From the NCBI GenBank assembly GCA_963765745.1, contig CAVXXM010000001.1, positions 62,001 through 126,000 on the forward strand: a stretch of DNA of 64,000 bases, in the 5' to 3' direction. The position numbers and the translations under genes were made by a program. The notes beneath the pieces were generated by a model. It was given only the letters and a program-made list of their open reading frames with translations, had not been told where the DNA came from and did not search any database. Shown piece after piece: positions 47,656-57,115 of this stretch (its first letter is position 1; each line of letters starts with the position of its first letter). Origin of the DNA: JAHFPN01 sp963765745. GTDB taxonomy: Bacteria; Pseudomonadota; Alphaproteobacteria; Rhizobiales; Xanthobacteraceae.

Positions 47656-48533
47656 CCGCCGAACATATCGCGCGGATCGAAGGTGACCTCGACGTCCTTC
47701 CAGACGTCGTATTTGTGGGCGGGCAGCGTATAGGGCTGGCAGCGGCGCACGGCGCGCATGGCGCTCTCGGCCGCGATCTGGAAATAGGTGCCGGTCGTCC
47801 GGTTCATGAGCTCGGGCTCGCGCGAGAGCGTGCCGTCCTGCTTGAACTGGATGCGCAGGCGCACGATCAGCTTCTCCGCTTCCTCGGCGCCGACCGGCGG
47901 GTTCCAGCAGGCCTGGATCTGCGCACGCAGCGCGTCGATCTCGCTCTGGGTCAGGCGCTGGCCGATGCCGGTGGGAGCGCCGAGCGTGGCCTGCGGCGAT
48001 ACCTCGGGCGCGGCCGTGCGCGGGCGGGTCGGATCGCGCTTGTCGAGCAGCGCGGCGACGCGGTTGGGATCGAAGGTGCGTTGCGGCGTGCGCGCGTCGG
48101 CGGTGGCCTCCGGCGGCTTCGGCTGCTGCTTCGGAATCGGCGGACGCTTGGGCGGCTCAGGCACGCGCACCTGCGCGGGCGCGGGCTCCGGCGTCACCAT
48201 CTTGTCGATCAGCTTCTCCAGCGACTCCGCCGGCGGCGGAGGCGGGGGTGCTGCGACCTGCGGCTTGATCTCGGGCTTGTCGGCGGGCTTGGCCTCGGGC
48301 GCGGGCGCCGGTTTCGGCTCGGCGATCTTCTCGGCGACTTGCTTCTTCGGCTCTTCGACGTTGGTCTTCTTCAAGGTGCCGGCCTTCAACTCGGTGAGCT
48401 CGCTGATCGGAACGAGATCGACCGGCATGGCCTCGGTCTTCGGCGCCTCGACGGGCGTCACGGCAAACAGGACGAGCCCCCAGCCGAGCACGACCGCGTG
48501 CGTAACACCCGAAATGGCGATGCCCGGACGCAA
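47652..48533 (-). CDS. tolA: TolA-like energy-transducing envelope protein
   Basis: A 293-residue protein with one N-terminal transmembrane helix (about residues 8-26, including SGVTHAVVLGWGLVLFAVTP), a Pro/Lys/Glu-rich extended periplasmic region (about 55-150) and a C-terminal TolA/TonB-like domain (SEIDALRAQIQACWNPPVGA, LIVRLRIQFKQDGTLSREPE). It transmits proton-motive force from TolQR to the outer membrane. The linker is Pro-rich rather than the Ala-rich helix of E. coli TolA, as usual in Alphaproteobacteria. It starts four bases after the tolR stop. Confidence 0.88.
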   Translation of the reverse strand: MRPGIAISGVTHAVVLGWGLVLFAVTPVEAPKTEAMPVDLVPISELTELKAGTLKKTNVEEPKKQVAEKIAEPKPAPAPEAKPADKPEIKPQVAAPPPPPPAESLEKLIDKMVTPEPAPAQVRVPEPPKRPPIPKQQPKPPEATADARTPQRTFDPNRVAALLDKRDPTRPRTAAPEVSPQATLGAPTGIGQRLTQSEIDALRAQIQACWNPPVGAEEAEKLIVRLRIQFKQDGTLSREPELMNRTTGTYFQIAAESAMRAVRRCQPYTLPAHKYDVWKDVEVTFDPRDMFGG

Positions 48534-48537
48534 GAGC

Positions 48538-48987
48538 TCAGTTCCCCTGTTCGAACTCGGTCACCAGCGCGACGCGGCGATAGCCGGCGGCCGAAAGCCG
48601 GCCCATGACGCGCATCACCGTACCGTAATCCACCTTGCGGTCGCCGCGCACATAGATGCGCTCCTCGGCGCCGTTCTTGGCGATGGCCTTCAGCTTCGGC
48701 ACGATCTCGTCGAGCGCGATCTCGGTATTCTGCAAAAAAACCTTGCCCTTGTCATTGACCGAAAGGGTGAGCGGCTCCTTGTCCTGCTCCATGCTCTTGG
48801 CCTGGGTCTGCGGCAGGTCGATCGGCACGCCGACGGTGAGCAAGGGCGCCGCTACCATGAAGACGATGAGCAACACCAGCATGACGTCGACCATCGGCGT
48901 CACGTTGATATCGGCCATCACGGTGGCGCGGCGGCGGCGCGAGCGCCGGCTAACCCATCCGCTTCCCATCGAGGTCGAGGCGGCCAT
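48538..48987 (-). CDS. tolR: Tol-Pal system protein TolR
   Basis: A 149-residue ExbD/TolR protein with a basic N-terminus, a single transmembrane helix containing the conserved aspartate (INVTPMVDVMLVLLIVFMVA, about residues 28-47) and a periplasmic domain (GVPIDLPQTQAKSMEQDKEP, RIYVRGDRKVDYGTVMRVMG). The helix aspartate carries protons in the TolQR motor. It starts three bases after the tolQ stop. Confidence 0.95.
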   Translation of the reverse strand: MAASTSMGSGWVSRRSRRRRATVMADINVTPMVDVMLVLLIVFMVAAPLLTVGVPIDLPQTQAKSMEQDKEPLTLSVNDKGKVFLQNTEIALDEIVPKLKAIAKNGAEERIYVRGDRKVDYGTVMRVMGRLSAAGYRRVALVTEFEQGN

Positions 48988-48990
48988 GGC

Positions 48991-49686
48991 TCAGATCCTC
49001 TCGTCGATCTGGCGCGACAGGATCGCCGAAAATTCGTCGGCGAAACCCTCGAGGCGCTGCGCCTGGCGATTCACGTCGATGACGAACTTATTGTAGAAAA
49101 TCGTGGCCGGAATAGCGGCGACCAGGCCGAGCGCGGTGGCAAACAGCGCCTCGGCGATGCCGGGCGCCACGACCGCAAGGCTGGTGTTCTTGGAGGCGGC
49201 GATCGCCTGGAAGCTGGTCATGATTCCCCAGACCGTGCCCAGGAGGCCGATGAAGGGGCCCGACGAGCCGACCGAGGCCAGCACCAGCAGCTGACGCTCC
49301 ATCCGGTCCACTTCGCGGGCGATGGTCACGTCCATCACCTTCTCGATGCGCTCGGAGAGACCGGTGAGCGTCCGCGCGCCGCCCTCGTAGGTGCGCTTCC
49401 ATTCGCGCATGGCGGCGACGAACAGCGTGGCCATCGGGTTGCCCGGCCGCGCCTGCACGGAGCGATACAATTCTTCCAGGCTCTGGCCCGACCAGAACAC
49501 TTCCTCGAAGCGATCCATCTGCCGCCTGGTGCGGCCGAGCAGAATCCATTTGTCGATGGCGATGGCCCAGACCCAGACCGAGGCGACCATCAGCCCGATC
49601 ATGATCGCCTTGACCAGAAAGTGCGCCGACCAAAACAGGCCCCAGAGCGAGAGGTCGGCGGCGGGGGCGGCTAGTTCGGGATTCAT
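48991..49686 (-). CDS. tolQ: Tol-Pal system protein TolQ
   Basis: A 231-residue MotA/TolQ/ExbB proton-channel protein with three transmembrane helices: about 18-40 (FLVKAIMIGLMVASVWVWAI), 135-157 (LLVLASVGSSGPFIGLLGTV) and 170-195 (APGIAEALFATALGLVAAIP). The last two hold the conserved Thr and Pro residues of the channel. It energises TolA with TolR. ATG 49686 is chosen over ATG 49692. It is the first gene of the tolQRAB cluster; ybgC lies 223 bases upstream. Confidence 0.95.
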   Translation of the reverse strand: MNPELAAPAADLSLWGLFWSAHFLVKAIMIGLMVASVWVWAIAIDKWILLGRTRRQMDRFEEVFWSGQSLEELYRSVQARPGNPMATLFVAAMREWKRTYEGGARTLTGLSERIEKVMDVTIAREVDRMERQLLVLASVGSSGPFIGLLGTVWGIMTSFQAIAASKNTSLAVVAPGIAEALFATALGLVAAIPATIFYNKFVIDVNRQAQRLEGFADEFSAILSRQIDERI

Positions 49687-49877
49687 GATCAAACCTCGGC
49701 TGTTCCCATCCTGCGGGGAGCGGAACGCCGTATTTGGAACAAATGCCTTGGGCTTGCCCGCGAGGGCTGGCGCGGCGGAATCCGGCCCAACAGGTTAGGG
49801 GCCTGATCGACACCGAATATCTGTCCAAACTTGGGCGCGTGGCACCCCGTCCTCAGCAGACTCAGCGCCTGCCGTCG

Positions 49878-49892
49878 TTAATGTTGGGTTAG
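49878..49892 (-). promoter_or_regulatory. Weak CtrA-like site between ybgC and tolQ
   Basis: TTAA-N7-TTAG at 49878-49892 differs by one base from the CtrA consensus. It lies about 190 bases upstream of tolQ and just past the ybgC stop. The match is imperfect and the distance long, so this is only a candidate link between cell-cycle control and the division-linked Tol-Pal genes. Confidence 0.25.
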
Positions 49893-49909
49893 CGGCTTTA
49901 CGACGCTTT

Positions 49910-50365
49910 CTAGGCGCCCATGGCCTTGCGCAGCGCGGCCGGGATGCGCTGGGCCTTGCCGCCACCAATGCACGCCACGCGAACCTCCGCCTCGACCAGC
50001 ACCTCGTCCCCGCGCGCTACGACTTGCCGCAGCGTGATCGAGGCGCCGGCGACTTCCTTCGGCTCGGTCCGCACCTCGACAATATCGTCGATGCGGGCGG
50101 GCTTGAGGAAGTCGATCTGCATGGATCGCACGACGAAGGCGAAGCCGCCCCCCGCTTCAGCGACGGCTTCGGCGAACAATGCGCCCTGCTCGACGCCTAG
50201 GAGGCGCAGATAGTCGGAGCGCCCGCGCTCCATGAAGCGCAGATAGCTCGCGTGATAGACGAAGCCGGAGAAATCCGTGTCCTCGTAATAGACGCGCACC
50301 GGCAGGACATGGCCGCCTGCGACGAGGCGGCCCGCGAGATGCGCGTAGGGCTCGGCCCCGCTCAT
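49910..50365 (-). CDS. ybgC: Tol-Pal-associated acyl-CoA thioesterase YbgC
   Basis: A 151-residue hot-dog-fold thioesterase. The active-site segment is VRVYYEDTDFSGFVYHASYL (catalytic Asp about residue 31), then RFMERGRSDYLRLLGVEQGA and IDFLKPARIDDIVEVRTEPK. It hydrolyses acyl-CoA or acyl-ACP and is regularly encoded with tol-pal. Its ATG overlaps the ruvB stop (ATGA), so it is translated with ruvB. Confidence 0.93.
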   Translation of the reverse strand: MSGAEPYAHLAGRLVAGGHVLPVRVYYEDTDFSGFVYHASYLRFMERGRSDYLRLLGVEQGALFAEAVAEAGGGFAFVVRSMQIDFLKPARIDDIVEVRTEPKEVAGASITLRQVVARGDEVLVEAEVRVACIGGGKAQRIPAALRKAMGA

Positions 50366-51400
50366 CCTTCTTCCTGGTCGAACAGGGGCATCTGCGAGGG
50401 ATCGCGCGGCGGCTCCTTGATGCCGAGATGCTTGAAGGCGTGCGCGGTCAGCATGCGGCCGCGCGGCGTGCGCTGGAGCAGGCCTTGCTGCACCAGGAAC
50501 GGCTCGATGATTTCCTCGATGGCGTCGCGCGGCTCGGAGAGCGCGGCCGCCAGCGTATCGACGCCCACCGGCCCGCCCGCATAGTGGAGCGCGATCGCGG
50601 AAAGATAGCGCCGGTCCATGGCGTCGAGCCCGGCGGCATCGACTTCGAGCTCGATGAGCGCGCGGTCGGCGGCCTTGCGATCGATGGTGCTGGCGTTCTC
50701 CACCAGCGCAAAATCGCGCACGCGCTTGAGCAAGCGCCCGGCGATGCGCGGCGTGCCGCGGGCGCGCCGCGCGATCTCGTGCGCACCGTCGGCCGCGATG
50801 CCGATGCCGAGCACGCGCGCGCCGCGCGTGACGATGGTCTCCAGCTCCTCCACCGCGTAGAAGCCGAGCCGGATCGGGATGCCGAAGCGGTCGCGCAGCG
50901 GCGTCGTGAGCAGGCCCGAGCGCGTGGTGGCGCCGATCAGCGTGAAGCGCGCCAGATCGATCTTCACCGAGCGCGCGGCCGGGCCTTCGCCGATGATGAG
51001 ATCGAGCTTGTAGTCCTCCATGGCCGGATAGAGGATTTCCTCGATCGCCGGATTGAGCCGGTGGATCTCGTCGATGAACAGCACGTCGCGGTCTTCGAGA
51101 TTGGTCAAGAGCGCCGCGAGATCGCCGGCCTTGGCGATCACCGGCCCGGCGGTGGAGCGGAAATTGACGCCGAGCTCGCGCGCGACGATCTGCGCCAGCG
51201 TGGTCTTGCCGAGGCCCGGGCGGGCCGACGAGCAGGACGTGGTCGAGCGCTTCCTTGCGCTGCTTCGCCGCCTCGATGAAGACGGAGAGATTGGCGCAGG
51301 CTTTTTCCTGGCCGATGAACTCGGAAAGCCGCTGCGGGCGCAGGTTCGGCTCGGCGACGTCGTCGTCGCGGACTTCCGGGGTGACCAGCCGCCGGCTCAT
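50362..51400 (-). CDS. ruvB: Holliday junction branch-migration ATPase RuvB (one apparent frameshift)
   Basis: A 345-residue AAA+ motor after repair. The N-terminus LRPQRLSEFIGQEKACANLS, Walker B DVLFIDEIHRLNPAIEEILY, sensor 1 LIGATTRSGLLTTPLRDRFG and the C-terminal winged helix (LLQRTPRGRMLTAHAFKHLG) are all present. The frame breaks inside Walker A near 51225 (GPPGLGKTTL expected); removing one C from GCCCGGG in the coding strand repairs it. RuvB drives branch migration with RuvA and RuvC encoded alongside. The break sits in a catalytic motif of an otherwise perfect gene, so it is probably an error. Confidence 0.93.
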
Positions 51401-52014
51401 CGCGCCAGCTCCTTGAGGCTCGCGCGGATCAGGGCTTCGGCCGTGGCCTTGTCACCGGCGGAACGCATCGCCGCTGAGACGGCGGCGCTTGCTTGAATCT
51501 CGCCATAGCCGAGATTGATCAGCGCCGAGACCGCATCGGATACCGGCTGCGGCGCGCGGCGCTCGGCGAGATCGCCCTGCAGGCGGATCACCGCCGGATC
51601 GACGCTGGCGAAGGCCGGCGCCTTGTCCTTCAGCTCGGTGACGATGCGCTGCGCGAGCTTGGGCCCGACGCCGGGCGTGCGGGAAATCTGCGCGCGGTCG
51701 CCGAGCGCGATGGCGTTGGCGAGTTCCGCGACCTTCAGCGTCGAGAGCACGCCGAGCGCCACTTTGGTGCCGACGCCCTGCACCTCGAGCAGGATCTTGA
51801 ACCATTCGCGCTCGAGATCGCTGGCAAAGCCGAACAGCTTGATCTGGTCCTCGCGCACGTGGGTTTCGATCGAAAGCGTCGTCGCCTCGCCCGCCGGCGG
51901 CAGCGCCTGCAGCGTGCGCGCGGAGCAATGCACCAGATAGCCGACGCCATGCACGTCGAGCAGCACGTGGCCCTCGCCGTAGCTGTCGATCACGCCGCGC
52001 AGCTTGCCGATCAT
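51397..52014 (-). CDS. ruvA: Holliday junction DNA helicase subunit RuvA
   Basis: A 205-residue DNA-binding subunit. The N-terminal OB domain begins MIGKLRGVIDSYGEGHVLLD, the HhH motifs are LEVQGVGTKVALGVLSTL and RTPGVGPKLAQRIVTELKDK, and a C-terminal RuvB-binding UBA-like domain follows (SDAVSALINLGYGEIQASAA). It recognises four-way junctions and loads RuvB. ATG 52014 begins the family consensus. It overlaps the ruvB start by four bases. Confidence 0.95.
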   Translation of the reverse strand: MIGKLRGVIDSYGEGHVLLDVHGVGYLVHCSARTLQALPPAGEATTLSIETHVREDQIKLFGFASDLEREWFKILLEVQGVGTKVALGVLSTLKVAELANAIALGDRAQISRTPGVGPKLAQRIVTELKDKAPAFASVDPAVIRLQGDLAERRAPQPVSDAVSALINLGYGEIQASAAVSAAMRSAGDKATAEALIRASLKELAR

Positions 52015-52239
52015 GCGCCGCCGTTCCCATGCTTTCGTCCATTCCGAGTCGCCCACGAAGCGGCGAGCGTCGGCAATTGCATATTCGCATGATAGTGTTT
52101 ATCGAAATCCGGGCCGGCCCATGAAGAGTCGGTCTCGTATCCGGGAGTTGAGTCCCTCCATTGAGATCGCTGATATGGCGCTATCCCACTCGGTGGCGCC
52201 CTTTCACCAGGAGTGACCAGGAATAATGCAATTTCCCGC

Positions 52240-52758
52240 TCATCGCCCGCCTCCGGCCGCGAGCCGCAGAATCGGCGCCGCGCGGTGATGCGCGTGGGTG
52301 ATGGCGACCGCGAGCGCGTCGGCGGCGTCCTCGGTCGCCGGGTTCGCCTTCGGCAACAGCACCTTCACCATCATGCGCACTTGACCCTTCTCGCCGCGGC
52401 CGGCGCCGACGATCGATTTCTTCACGAGATTGGGCGCGTATTCGGCGACCGGCAAACCGGCCTGCGCCGGCACCAGCAGCGCGACGCCGCGCGCCTGGCC
52501 GAGCTTCAGCGCCGCGCGCGGATCGGCGTTGACGAAGGTCTCCTCGACCGCGGCTTCCTCCGGCCGATAGCGCGCGAGCACGGCGGTCAGCCCTTCGTGC
52601 AGCTCGGCGAGGCGCGCCGCCATTTCCTGGTCGGGATCGGGCGCGACCGAGCCGCAGGCGATGTAGGTCAGCGCATTGCCCGCGATCTCGACCACGCCCC
52701 AGCCGGTGCGGCGGAGGCCGGGATCGATGCCCAGAATTCGAATCGGGCGTGCGGCCAT
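52240..52758 (-). CDS. ruvC: Crossover junction endodeoxyribonuclease RuvC
   Basis: The 172-residue resolvase has the RNase H-like fold: ILGIDPGLRRTGWGVVEI with the first catalytic aspartate (D12), EEAAVEETFVNADPRAALKL with the glutamate, and ATEDAADALAVAITHAHH with the C-terminal Asp pair. It cuts Holliday junctions migrated by RuvAB. The gap to ruvA is 225 bases, so ruvAB may have its own promoter. Confidence 0.95.
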   Translation of the reverse strand: MAARPIRILGIDPGLRRTGWGVVEIAGNALTYIACGSVAPDPDQEMAARLAELHEGLTAVLARYRPEEAAVEETFVNADPRAALKLGQARGVALLVPAQAGLPVAEYAPNLVKKSIVGAGRGEKGQVRMMVKVLLPKANPATEDAADALAVAITHAHHRAAPILRLAAGGGR

Positions 52759-52792
52759 GGCCCTGCAAACTAGCCCGGAAGCGCCCCGGCCG

Positions 52793-53691
52793 TCAGGCGG
52801 CTGTGGACTGGCGCATCGCGATGGCGCCGCTGGCCAGCGCTACGCCGATGCTGGTCGCGGCAATGCCGATGATCGCGGCCGTATCGGGCACTTCGCCGAG
52901 CACCGGGATCGCGATCAGCGCGGCCATGCCCGGCGCCAGCGCGGCGAAGGCCGCGGCCTTCGACGCTCCGAGCCGGGCCACGGCGATGCCGTAGCCGACC
53001 AGGCCGAGGATGCCGGAGAAGACTCCCTGGATCACCGCCTGGGCCGCGATCTCCCAGCCGTGGCCGGCGCGCCAGGCCTCGACCAGCGGCAGCGTGCCGA
53101 ACGGCAGCAGCAGAAGCGTGGACCAGAAGCCGATCAGCGCCGCGGCTTCGAAGGCGCCGAGGCGGCTGCGGCGGAACGCGATCGTGTAGATCGCCCACAG
53201 GAAGGCGCCGACGAGCACGAGCCCATGGCCGCGCCAGGCGCCGCTCGAGAAATCGAACATGCCGCGGCCGGCGATGGCGACGATGCCGGCGACGATGAGC
53301 GCGTAGCCGATCAGGCGCGCCGGCCCGATGCGCTCGCGGTCCACCAGTACGGCCAGGAGCGCGGCGAACAACGGCATGGTGCCGGGCAGAAGCGGGCCGA
53401 TGTCGGCGGCAGGCGCGAACTTCATGCCGGTCGCGACGAGGATGAAGAAGGGCGCGCCGGCGCCGAGCACGCACAAGCGCCACGAGACCCGCGGACGCCG
53501 CGCGGCGCGACTCCGACGCGCAGCCACACCGGCATGAACAGGAGCGCGGGCACCGCCATGCGCAGAAGCCCGACCGCCTCCGGCGGCAGCGTACCGGTCA
53601 CCGCATGACGCGTGCCGACGATCCAGGCGGCCCAGATGGTGACCGCAAAGATGGCGGCGGCGCTGCCGATCAGAGTATCGCGACGAGTCAT
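52793..53691 (-). CDS. DMT-superfamily transporter (EamA domains), one frameshift
   Basis: A membrane protein of about 299 residues with two EamA repeats: an N-terminal part IGSAAAIFAVTIWAAWIVGT and EAVGLLRMAVPALLFMPVWL, then after the break LCVLGAGAPFFILVATGMKF, IGPLLPGTMPLFAALLAVLV and GLVGYGIAVARLGASKAAAF. The frame changes near 53490-53500; the length implies one missing base (or two extra). Substrate unknown. It ends 34 bases from ruvC on the same strand. Confidence 0.72.
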
Positions 53692-53760
53692 GGGGTCTTT
53701 CCCAACACAAGCTTGTTAGCCCGCGTGCGGCCCGGCGCATAGGACGCGCGGCCGCATGGG

Positions 53761-54609
53761 ATGCATGCACCAAACGACCATCGCCGCCGGATGCGGTCTT
53801 TGCTAGAGAGGGACCATCGGTTCCCGCCCGTGACGCTCCTCCCCGACAGCTCCCACTTCGCCGCCCTGTTCGCGGATCCGCGATTCATGGTCGCGCTGGG
53901 GATCACCGTGCTGTCCGGCGTGGTGCGCGGCTTTTCCGGCTTCGGCTCGGCGCTGATCTATATCCCGCTGGTCAGCGCGGTGTACGAGCCGAAGATCGCC
54001 GCGGCCTCGTTCGTGCTCATCGACTTCTTCTGTACGATCCCGCTCGCGATCCGCGCCTATCCGATATGCAACAAGCGCGAGGTCCTTCCGCTCACGCTTG
54101 CGACCGCTTGCACCATTCCGCTCGGCGCGCTGATCCTGCACTACGTCGAGCCGGTCTGGCTGCGCTGGTTCATCGCTATCCTCATCCTCGGCCTGCTCGC
54201 GGTGCTGGTTTCCGGCTGGCGCTATCGCAGGCAGGCGTCGCTTCCGCTCACGATCGGCGTCGGTCTCGCATCGGGCATATCGGGCGGGGCTACGACGCTC
54301 ACCGGCCCGCTGGCGATCATCTATTGGCTGGGCAGCGCCAGCGGCGCCGCCGTGGTGCGCGCGAACCTGATGGTCTTCTTCCTGCTCACCGACGGCCTCG
54401 TCTCCGTCGTGTACCTGGCGCAAGGACTGCTCACCCCCGAGATCATCGCGATCGCGCTCTCGATAGCGCTGCCGTTTTTCGCATCGCTGACGCTCGGGGC
54501 GGTACTGTTCCGCGGCGCTTCGGATCTGACCTATCGTCGCATCGCCTATGCGATCGTGGCGCTAGCGGCGCTGGTGAGCCTACCGCTGTTCGACGGGATG
54601 TTGCCCTAG
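53761..54609 (+). CDS. TauE/SafE-family anion exporter-like membrane protein
   Basis: A product of up to 282 residues with about eight helices. The family-defining half repeats are ITVLSGVVRGFSGFGSALIY (first helix, GFSGFG) and IGVGLASGISGGATTLTGPL (fifth). TauE/SafE proteins are implicated in export of sulfite, sulfonates or organic anions; the substrate here is unknown. The first about 25 residues are polar and may not be translated; a GTG at 53830 would start nearer the first helix. It overlaps the convergent YebC stop by CTAG. Confidence 0.8.
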   Translation: MHAPNDHRRRMRSLLERDHRFPPVTLLPDSSHFAALFADPRFMVALGITVLSGVVRGFSGFGSALIYIPLVSAVYEPKIAAASFVLIDFFCTIPLAIRAYPICNKREVLPLTLATACTIPLGALILHYVEPVWLRWFIAILILGLLAVLVSGWRYRRQASLPLTIGVGLASGISGGATTLTGPLAIIYWLGSASGAAVVRANLMVFFLLTDGLVSVVYLAQGLLTPEIIAIALSIALPFFASLTLGAVLFRGASDLTYRRIAYAIVALAALVSLPLFDGMLP

Positions 54610-55352
54610 GCGCTCATGCGCTGCACGAGCGCATCGGAAATTTCGAAATTGGCGTAGACGGTCTGCACGTCGTCATTATCCTCGAGCGCCTCGATTAATT
54701 TAAGCAATTTCTCGCCCGCCTCGTCGTCCACCGCCACGGCGTTCTGCGGCCGCCAGGCGAGGCCGGCCTTGCGAGGCTCGCCGAACTTGGCCTCGAGCGT
54801 GCGCGCGACGGCCTGGAGATTCTCGGGCGACGTAATCACCTCGTGACCGGCGGGCGTCGAGGATACGTCGTCGGCGCCGGCCTCGATCGCGGCGTCCAGC
54901 ATCGCGTCGGCGCTGGCCTTGGCGGCGTCGTACTGCACGACACCGACGCGGCTGAACATGAAGGAGACGGCGCCGGTCTCGGCCAGATTGCCGCCGTGCT
55001 TGGTGAAGAACGAGCGCACCTCGGAGGCGGTGCGGTTCTTATTGTCGGTCAGCGCCTCGACGATGACGGCAACGCCGCCGGGGCCGTAGCCCTCGTAGCG
55101 GATTTCCTCGTAGTTCTCGCCCTCGCCGCCCTGGGATTTCTTGATGGCGCGCTCGATATTGTCCTTGGGCATGTTCTCGGCGCGCGCCGCCAGCACCGCC
55201 GCGCGCAGCCGCGGATTCATGGCCGGATCGGGCAAGCCCAACTTGGCCGCGACGGTGATTTCGCGCGTCAGCTTGCCGAACAGCTTGGCGCGGGCCGTGT
55301 CGGCGCGGCCCTTCTTGTGCATGATGTTCTTGAATTGGGAATGACCGGCCAT
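54606..55352 (-). CDS. YebC/TACO1-family protein
   Basis: The 248-residue protein begins MAGHSQFKNIMHKKGRADTA, the family signature (usually GHSKW), followed by ENMPKDNIERAIKKSQGGEG, YEGYGPGGVAVIVEALTDNK and GAVSFMFSRVGVVQYDAAKA. Members are annotated as transcriptional regulators; YebC-like proteins have more recently been linked to ribosome function at proline-rich stretches and, in mitochondria, to translation of COX1. In many bacteria yebC lies next to ruvCAB, as here with only two transporter genes between. Confidence 0.92.
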   Translation of the reverse strand: MAGHSQFKNIMHKKGRADTARAKLFGKLTREITVAAKLGLPDPAMNPRLRAAVLAARAENMPKDNIERAIKKSQGGEGENYEEIRYEGYGPGGVAVIVEALTDNKNRTASEVRSFFTKHGGNLAETGAVSFMFSRVGVVQYDAAKASADAMLDAAIEAGADDVSSTPAGHEVITSPENLQAVARTLEAKFGEPRKAGLAWRPQNAVAVDDEAGEKLLKLIEALEDNDDVQTVYANFEISDALVQRMSA

Positions 55353-55420
55353 AGGGGCTCCACACGGACGCGCGGACTTATAAGTCGGCGCCGGTCGAAA
55401 ATCCAGAATGTGACCGGCGG

Positions 55421-56284
55421 CTAACGAACGGCAGGAAGCTTCTTTCCAACCCAACCGGCGATGGCGTTGGCGTAGCTCTCGGCAATCGGACCGGATGTGA
55501 GGAAATGCCCGCCGCCCTCGACCCAGATGAGGTCGCGGCTCGGGGCATTGCTCAGGCTCTCGTAGATCGCCTCGCCGTTCGGCGGCAGCGATATGTCGTC
55601 CTGGGTGCCGTGCACGACGACGGCCGGCACCGTAACTTCGGCGCCGAACTTGATGGTGCTGGCGTCGGATTCTTCGAGCGTGCCGAATACGTCAATGAAG
55701 ACGTGCGCTGCCAGCACCATATCCTTGCCGGGGAACCAATCGGGATAGGTGAGAATCTCGCTGCCGCGACCGGCCTTGATCAGCGCGCGGCACTTGGCAA
55801 GATGCGCATCGAAGTCGGCTTTCTTCTTTGCGTCGAAGCGTATTTGCGCTTCCAGATACGGCGACATGATCGACGCGACGAAGCCGAGCGCCTTCACCAT
55901 CGGGTCTCGGGTCTTGCGCCAGTAATTGATGATGCGCGGGCCGCCCAGGCTGGTGCCGAACAGCGCGATATGATCGAGCCCACGGCCCTTCGCGACTGCC
56001 ATCGCCGCGACGATGTCGTTCACATAATCGGCGAAGTTCGCATAGAGCATGCCGTGCAGGCCGGCGGTACGCATGTTCGGCACCATGAGCGCGTAGCCGA
56101 TCTCGTTCAGCCGCGCCGCCAGCGGGTTGTAGTCGTTGGGGCCGACGAAGCCGCCGGTCATGCCCGGCACATAGACCACCGCGCTCTTCGTCGGCTGCTC
56201 CGGCATGAACAGGAGCGCGTTGAGCGTGAGCTTCTCGTCGATATTGTAGAGCAGGAACTCGGCGCGCGGCTTGTCCGTCGGCAT
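55421..56284 (-). CDS. Alpha/beta hydrolase
   Basis: A 287-residue alpha/beta hydrolase: SAVVYVPGMTGGFVGPNDYN (oxyanion region), a nucleophile elbow HIALFGTSLGGPRIINYW (Ser about residue 112), VPAVVVHGTQDDISLPPNGE with the acid, and the histidine in LIWVEGGGHFLTSG. There is no signal peptide, so it is cytoplasmic. Substrate unknown; an ester or small amide is likely. It lies nine bases downstream of the YmdB-like gene on the same strand. Confidence 0.82.
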   Translation of the reverse strand: MPTDKPRAEFLLYNIDEKLTLNALLFMPEQPTKSAVVYVPGMTGGFVGPNDYNPLAARLNEIGYALMVPNMRTAGLHGMLYANFADYVNDIVAAMAVAKGRGLDHIALFGTSLGGPRIINYWRKTRDPMVKALGFVASIMSPYLEAQIRFDAKKKADFDAHLAKCRALIKAGRGSEILTYPDWFPGKDMVLAAHVFIDVFGTLEESDASTIKFGAEVTVPAVVVHGTQDDISLPPNGEAIYESLSNAPSRDLIWVEGGGHFLTSGPIAESYANAIAGWVGKKLPAVR

Positions 56285-56293
56285 CGTCGGTCC

Positions 56294-57115
56294 TCAGGTC
56301 CAGAACGGGGGCGTGGTCTCGGAAAGGACGCCGCCGAGGCGCACCGGCGCGATCTTCTGCGCCAGACCCGTGGCGTCGTCGATCTCGACCGCAATGCCGG
56401 TGAGCGTGGCCGGGCCGCCTGCGGCTTCGAAGCGCGCGGAAGAAATCTTGGTCAGGAAGCGGCGCATCGGCTCGGCCTTGTCCATGCCGATCACCGAGTC
56501 GTAATTGCCGCACATGCCGATGTCGCTGACATAGCCGGTGCCGCCGGGAAGCACGCGCTCGTCGGCGGTCGGGACATGGGTGTGGGTGCCGACCACGAGG
56601 CTCACGCGCCCATCGAGGAAATAGGCCATGGATTGTTTCTCGCTCGTGGCCTCGGCGTGCATGTCGACGACGATCGCATCGCAGGCGCCCTTGAGCGGAT
56701 TGGCGGCGAGCTCGCGCTCGACCGAAGCGAACGGATCGTCCATCGCATCCATGAAGATGCGGCCCATGAGATTCACGACCAGCACGCGCGCGCCGTTCTT
56801 GGCCGGCAGCAGCGCCGCGCCGCGGCCGGGCGCGCCGGCGGGAAAATTGAGCGGCCGGATCAGCTTCGGCGCGCGCTCGATGAACACCAGCGCCTCGCGC
56901 TGGTCCCAGGCGTGGTTGCCGAGGGTGATCGCGTCGACGCCGGCGTCCACGATCTCCTGATAGATCGCCTCGGTGATGCCGAAGCCACCGGCGGCGTTCT
57001 CACCGTTGATGGCGACGAAATCGAGCTTCCAGTCGCGGATCAGGCGCGGCAGCTTCGCCGTCACCGCGTCGCGGCCCGAGCGGCCAACGATGTCGCCGAG
57101 GAAGAGGAGGCGCAT
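56294..57115 (-). CDS. YmdB-like metallophosphoesterase (TIGR00282 family)
   Basis: A 273-residue calcineurin-like phosphoesterase. Metal ligands appear in MRLLFLGDIVGRSGRDAVTA, DFVAINGENAAGGFGITE, DAITLGNHAWDQREAL and VVGTHTHVPTADERVLPGGT. Bacillus YmdB is a cyclic-nucleotide phosphodiesterase affecting biofilm and motility, and this family is widespread in Alphaproteobacteria. The start overlaps the last base of the fau stop, indicating co-expression with fau. Confidence 0.9.
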   Translation of the reverse strand: MRLLFLGDIVGRSGRDAVTAKLPRLIRDWKLDFVAINGENAAGGFGITEAIYQEIVDAGVDAITLGNHAWDQREALVFIERAPKLIRPLNFPAGAPGRGAALLPAKNGARVLVVNLMGRIFMDAMDDPFASVERELAANPLKGACDAIVVDMHAEATSEKQSMAYFLDGRVSLVVGTHTHVPTADERVLPGGTGYVSDIGMCGNYDSVIGMDKAEPMRRFLTKISSARFEAAGGPATLTGIAVEIDDATGLAQKIAPVRLGGVLSETTPPFWT